In this document: positions 46,449-47,999 of the stretch, one piece after another
Position numbering within the stretch: position 1 is the first letter of the stretch
Layout: each line of letters begins with the position of its first letter
Translations under genes and position numbers: made by a program
Notes under the pieces: generated by a model
Seen by the model: only the letters and a program-made list of their open reading frames with translations
The model's database searches: none
Told to the model about the DNA's origin: nothing
Origin: an uncultured Clostridia bacterium
Lineage (GTDB): Bacteria > Bacillota > Clostridia > Christensenellales > UBA1242
Reading direction: 5' to 3'
DNA length: 47,999 bases
NCBI GenBank assembly: GCA_944383975.1
Contig: CALWRN010000063.1
Location: 1 to 47,999, forward strand

Positions 46449-47033
46449 TTATTTAGTATTTATGTTTCTGAAATAAAAAGCCTGTGCTTGTAACGCACTC
46501 GGAAGACAAAACTCGTTATTCTCAACAAAATCTAACAAATCTTCTAACTTAACAATTTTTAACTTGATATCCTCATTTTTCTCTAAATGTTGCAAGCCAC
46601 TCAATTCTACTTCTGCATTAAAACAAGTTAAACTTTCATCAGTTAATCCCGCATCTGAATATGCACAATCTATAACTTTCTCTATATTTAATACCTTTCC
46701 ACCAATTTCTTCGTATATTTCTCTAACTCCTGTATCAATAGGCTTTTCACCATCATCAACAAGACCTGCAGGCAATCCATAAATATATTTATTTAAAGGC
46801 GAACGAAATTCTTTGATAAATACAACAAATATATCTTTTCCTTTTTTATAATAAGGTAAAATTCTTACAGCATCGGGTTTATTGTTCGGATTATTAATTA
46901 CACAATTATTCTCATCTTTTCTACTAGCAAATTCATAAAACCTAGTTTTTCCATTTTGAGTTTCATAATATGCACGATATAAATTCAAGAATTTATTATT
47001 TGTTTCTTTTTTCAATTCTATTAACTTGTCCAT
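46449..47033 (-). CDS. NUDIX hydrolase, ADP-ribose pyrophosphatase-like
   Basis: A 194-residue NUDIX enzyme, which cleaves nucleoside diphosphates linked to another group. The NUDIX box G-x5-E-x7-REIYEEIGG is complete (near residues 90-112), preceded by FRSPLNKYIYGLPAGLVDDGE, the substrate-recognition run typical of ADP-ribose pyrophosphatases. The last box residue is Gly where a hydrophobic residue is usual. The ATG at 47033 has AGGGGAA upstream and a clear promoter. It lies 77 bp from the C1q-like gene and is the last chromosomal gene before the tRNA-Val fragment. Confidence 0.9.
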   Translation of the reverse strand: MDKLIELKKETNNKFLNLYRAYYETQNGKTRFYEFASRKDENNCVINNPNNKPDAVRILPYYKKGKDIFVVFIKEFRSPLNKYIYGLPAGLVDDGEKPIDTGVREIYEEIGGKVLNIEKVIDCAYSDAGLTDESLTCFNAEVELSGLQHLEKNEDIKLKIVKLEDLLDFVENNEFCLPSALQAQAFYFRNINTK

Positions 47034-47049
47034 ATATTCCCCTATTAAA

Positions 47050-47078
47050 AGTATATAAAAACAAAAAATAAATGTAAA
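47050..47078 (-). promoter_or_regulatory. Promoter of the NUDIX gene
   Basis: On the minus strand, -35 TTTACA (47073-47078), 17 bp, -10 TATACT (47050-47055), 16 bp before the start codon. The -35 differs from consensus at one base. Confidence 0.75.
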
Positions 47079-47153
47079 GATTTAATATTTAAAAAAATTA
47101 TATAAACAATTATAAGTTATAATTTTATATTAATTTACATTTATTTTTATAAA

Positions 47154-47187
47154 AAAAAGATACCATAAGAACATGGTATCTTTTTTC
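47154..47187 (-). terminator. Terminator of the (former) tRNA-Val gene
   Basis: AAAAAAGATACCAT faces ATGGTATCTTTTTT around a short loop, with A and T runs, directly after the CCA end of the tRNA-Val fragment. It is the original terminator of the interrupted tRNA gene. Confidence 0.9.
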
Positions 47188-47193
47188 TCATAT

Positions 47194-47238
47194 TGGTGGA
47201 AGTTATAGGGCTCGAACCTATGACCTCCTGCTTGTAAG
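47194..47238 (-). pseudogene. 3' part of tRNA-Val(TAC): attachment-site remnant
   Basis: From the anticodon loop (CTTACAA, anticodon TAC) to the encoded CCA the sequence is that of a normal tRNA-Val: 3' anticodon strand GCAGG, variable loop, T arm ATAGG-TTCGAGC-CCTAT, 3' acceptor strand AACTTCC, A, CCA. Upstream of the loop the sequence is TTTCTAT, which cannot pair with GCAGG, and no D arm or 5' acceptor strand follows. A half tRNA that begins at the anticodon loop is the standard trace left by site-specific integration into a tRNA gene. The complete copy should lie beyond the right end of the window. Confidence 0.9.
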
Positions 47239-47260
47239 ATAGAAACAAATAAAATTTACA

Positions 47261-47333
47261 AAAGGCTAAACGCCTTTAAAATACGGCGATTTTACATCTT
47301 TTATATTATCTATGACGACAATATTGACGACAA
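47261..47333. repeat. Hairpin and direct repeats beside the attachment site
   Basis: Next to the tRNA fragment are a small hairpin (AAAGGC / GCCTTT, 47261-47277) and a 9-bp direct repeat TGACGACAA at 47313-47321 and 47325-47333, 12 bp apart. Paired short direct repeats near a core site are typical of the arm-type binding sites of tyrosine integrases. The function is inferred. Confidence 0.5.
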
Positions 47334-47347
47334 AAAAAGACTATAAT

Positions 47348-47866
47348 TCAATAGTCTTTTTTATTATTCTCTAACTGTTTAATTTGCTCTTGCATTTTTT
47401 CATAAAATTTTGCAGATATTTTTTCTAAATAACAAAGTTTATTTAAGTCCATTTCATCTTGTGTAACTTCAATAATTGTGTCAGTTAAAATTCCATTTAC
47501 TTTTTCAAGTTCATCAATTGCGAGTTGTTTTAACTCATTTATTGCTTTCCCACTCTGCTCATATATGAAATCATATCCAGCATTAGTTTGTTCAAGTTCT
47601 TCCTTATATCTTGCAATTTCTTTGTTTTTTTCTTCTTGTTGCTGTTTTAGTTGATTGTTTTCATCTCTTAATTTATTTAAATATTTCATTGTTTCATTAT
47701 AACTATCATTTTCTTCTTTTAATTTTAATATATCATTTGGTGATAGTCCTGTATCTTCATAATCAATTAATTTTAATACACAAGCATATAATTTTTTATC
47801 TTGATTTTCTTCATTCATTCCAACAACACCAAAATTATAATTTTCTCTAAATGTCAATCTTATCAT
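47348..47866 (-). CDS. Phage-type coiled-coil protein with YEDTGLSP motif
   Basis: A 172-residue protein. Near the N-terminus it carries LIDYEDTGLSPNDILKLKEEN, the YEDTGLxP motif frequent in small hypothetical proteins of Firmicutes prophages and other integrated elements. The centre (about 55-120) is a strong coiled coil (KLRDENNQLKQQQEEKNKEIARYKEELEQ), followed by charged helices. A longer frame opens at 47905, but ATG 47866 has AAGGAG upstream (47872-47880) and a sensible start. It is the terminal gene of the element whose edge is marked by the tRNA-Val fragment. Molecular function unknown. Confidence 0.8.
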   Translation of the reverse strand: MIRLTFRENYNFGVVGMNEENQDKKLYACVLKLIDYEDTGLSPNDILKLKEENDSYNETMKYLNKLRDENNQLKQQQEEKNKEIARYKEELEQTNAGYDFIYEQSGKAINELKQLAIDELEKVNGILTDTIIEVTQDEMDLNKLCYLEKISAKFYEKMQEQIKQLENNKKDY

Positions 47867-47879
47867 TTTATACTCCTTA

Positions 47880-47999
47880 TTAAAATGGCAAATTTTTATC
47901 TTCAATTAATGTTAAAGCAATTTTAGTTTGTTCAATTTGTTTATTATTTCTATCAAAAACAATTTTTCTTCTTCCATATTTATCATATTCAATAACTTG
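47880..47999 (-). CDS. C-terminal end of an element gene (partial)
   Basis: The last 39 codons of a minus-strand gene that begins outside the window. The visible part reads QVIEYDKYGRRKIVFDRNN and ends ALTLIEDKNLPF before TAA at 47880. The stop is 13 bp before the start of the coiled-coil gene, so they probably share a transcript. Too short for a family call; the context says integrated element. Confidence 0.65.
   Translation of the reverse strand, partial: QVIEYDKYGRRKIVFDRNNKQIEQTKIALTLIEDKNLPF

Noticed and set aside
47194-47300. A complete tRNA-Val
   Set aside because: The 5' half is missing: TTTCTAT before the anticodon loop cannot pair with GCAGG, and no D arm or 5' acceptor strand exists.

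Overview
The window reads as an AT-rich chromosomal segment (about 30% G+C by eye) of a low-GC Gram-positive bacterium, most likely an uncultured Clostridia-type member of the Bacillota. The reasons are the full S10-spc-alpha ribosomal operon in Firmicutes order, the zinc form of S14, WhiA, a DnaE-PfkA pair, the L14e-like KOW gene between map and infA, and consensus TTGACA/TATAAT promoters with AAGGAGG ribosome sites. TGA is used as a stop and TGG for Trp, so the code is the standard bacterial one. The species cannot be named from sequence alone. Almost every gene is on the minus strand; only ttcA and gpmI are on the plus strand.

Region by region. 1-11800: one enormous lipoprotein gene, at least 3933 codons, leaving the window at its left edge, with three clusters of GLUG-type repeats. 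12273-14669: a TtcA-like tRNA thiolase and cofactor-independent phosphoglycerate mutase. 14802-15413: a small membrane protein resembling CrtO-type acyltransferases. 15601-16275: a six-tRNA operon (Gly, Arg, His, Gln-CTG, Gln-TTG, Lys) with promoter and terminator. 16453-22765: operon PHP phosphoesterase-whiA-dnaE-pfkA. 22969-24982: an unknown coiled-coil protein, dtd, and a SHOCT-tailed membrane protein. 25227-41107: 27 genes from rpsJ to rplQ, with secY, adk, map, infA, rpmJ and rpoA, behind a 250-nt structured leader. 41585-44476: a membrane-anchored repeat/LRR surface protein. 44798-45698: a small gene plus recO. 45850-47033: a BclA/C1q-like surface or spore protein and a NUDIX hydrolase. 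47194-47999: the 3' part of a tRNA-Val gene followed by phage-type genes. This is the edge of an integrated element that continues to the right.

How it fits together. Most of the window is core translation (tRNAs, ribosome, IF-1, RNA polymerase alpha, secretion, Met removal, D-aminoacyl-tRNA proofreading, tRNA thiolation) with replication, repair and glycolysis genes. The accessory part is the surface: two large repeat proteins and one small TNF/C1q-like protein. The points most worth a second look are the giant GLUG lipoprotein, the tRNA-Val attachment site, a 120-residue histone-like tail on ribosomal protein L24, a 20-bp block shared by the tRNA and S10 promoters, the structured S10 leader, a 16-bp inverted repeat inside the tRNA operon, three tandem ~70-residue modules in the LRR protein, and a phosphofructokinase with Asn in place of the metal-binding Asp.
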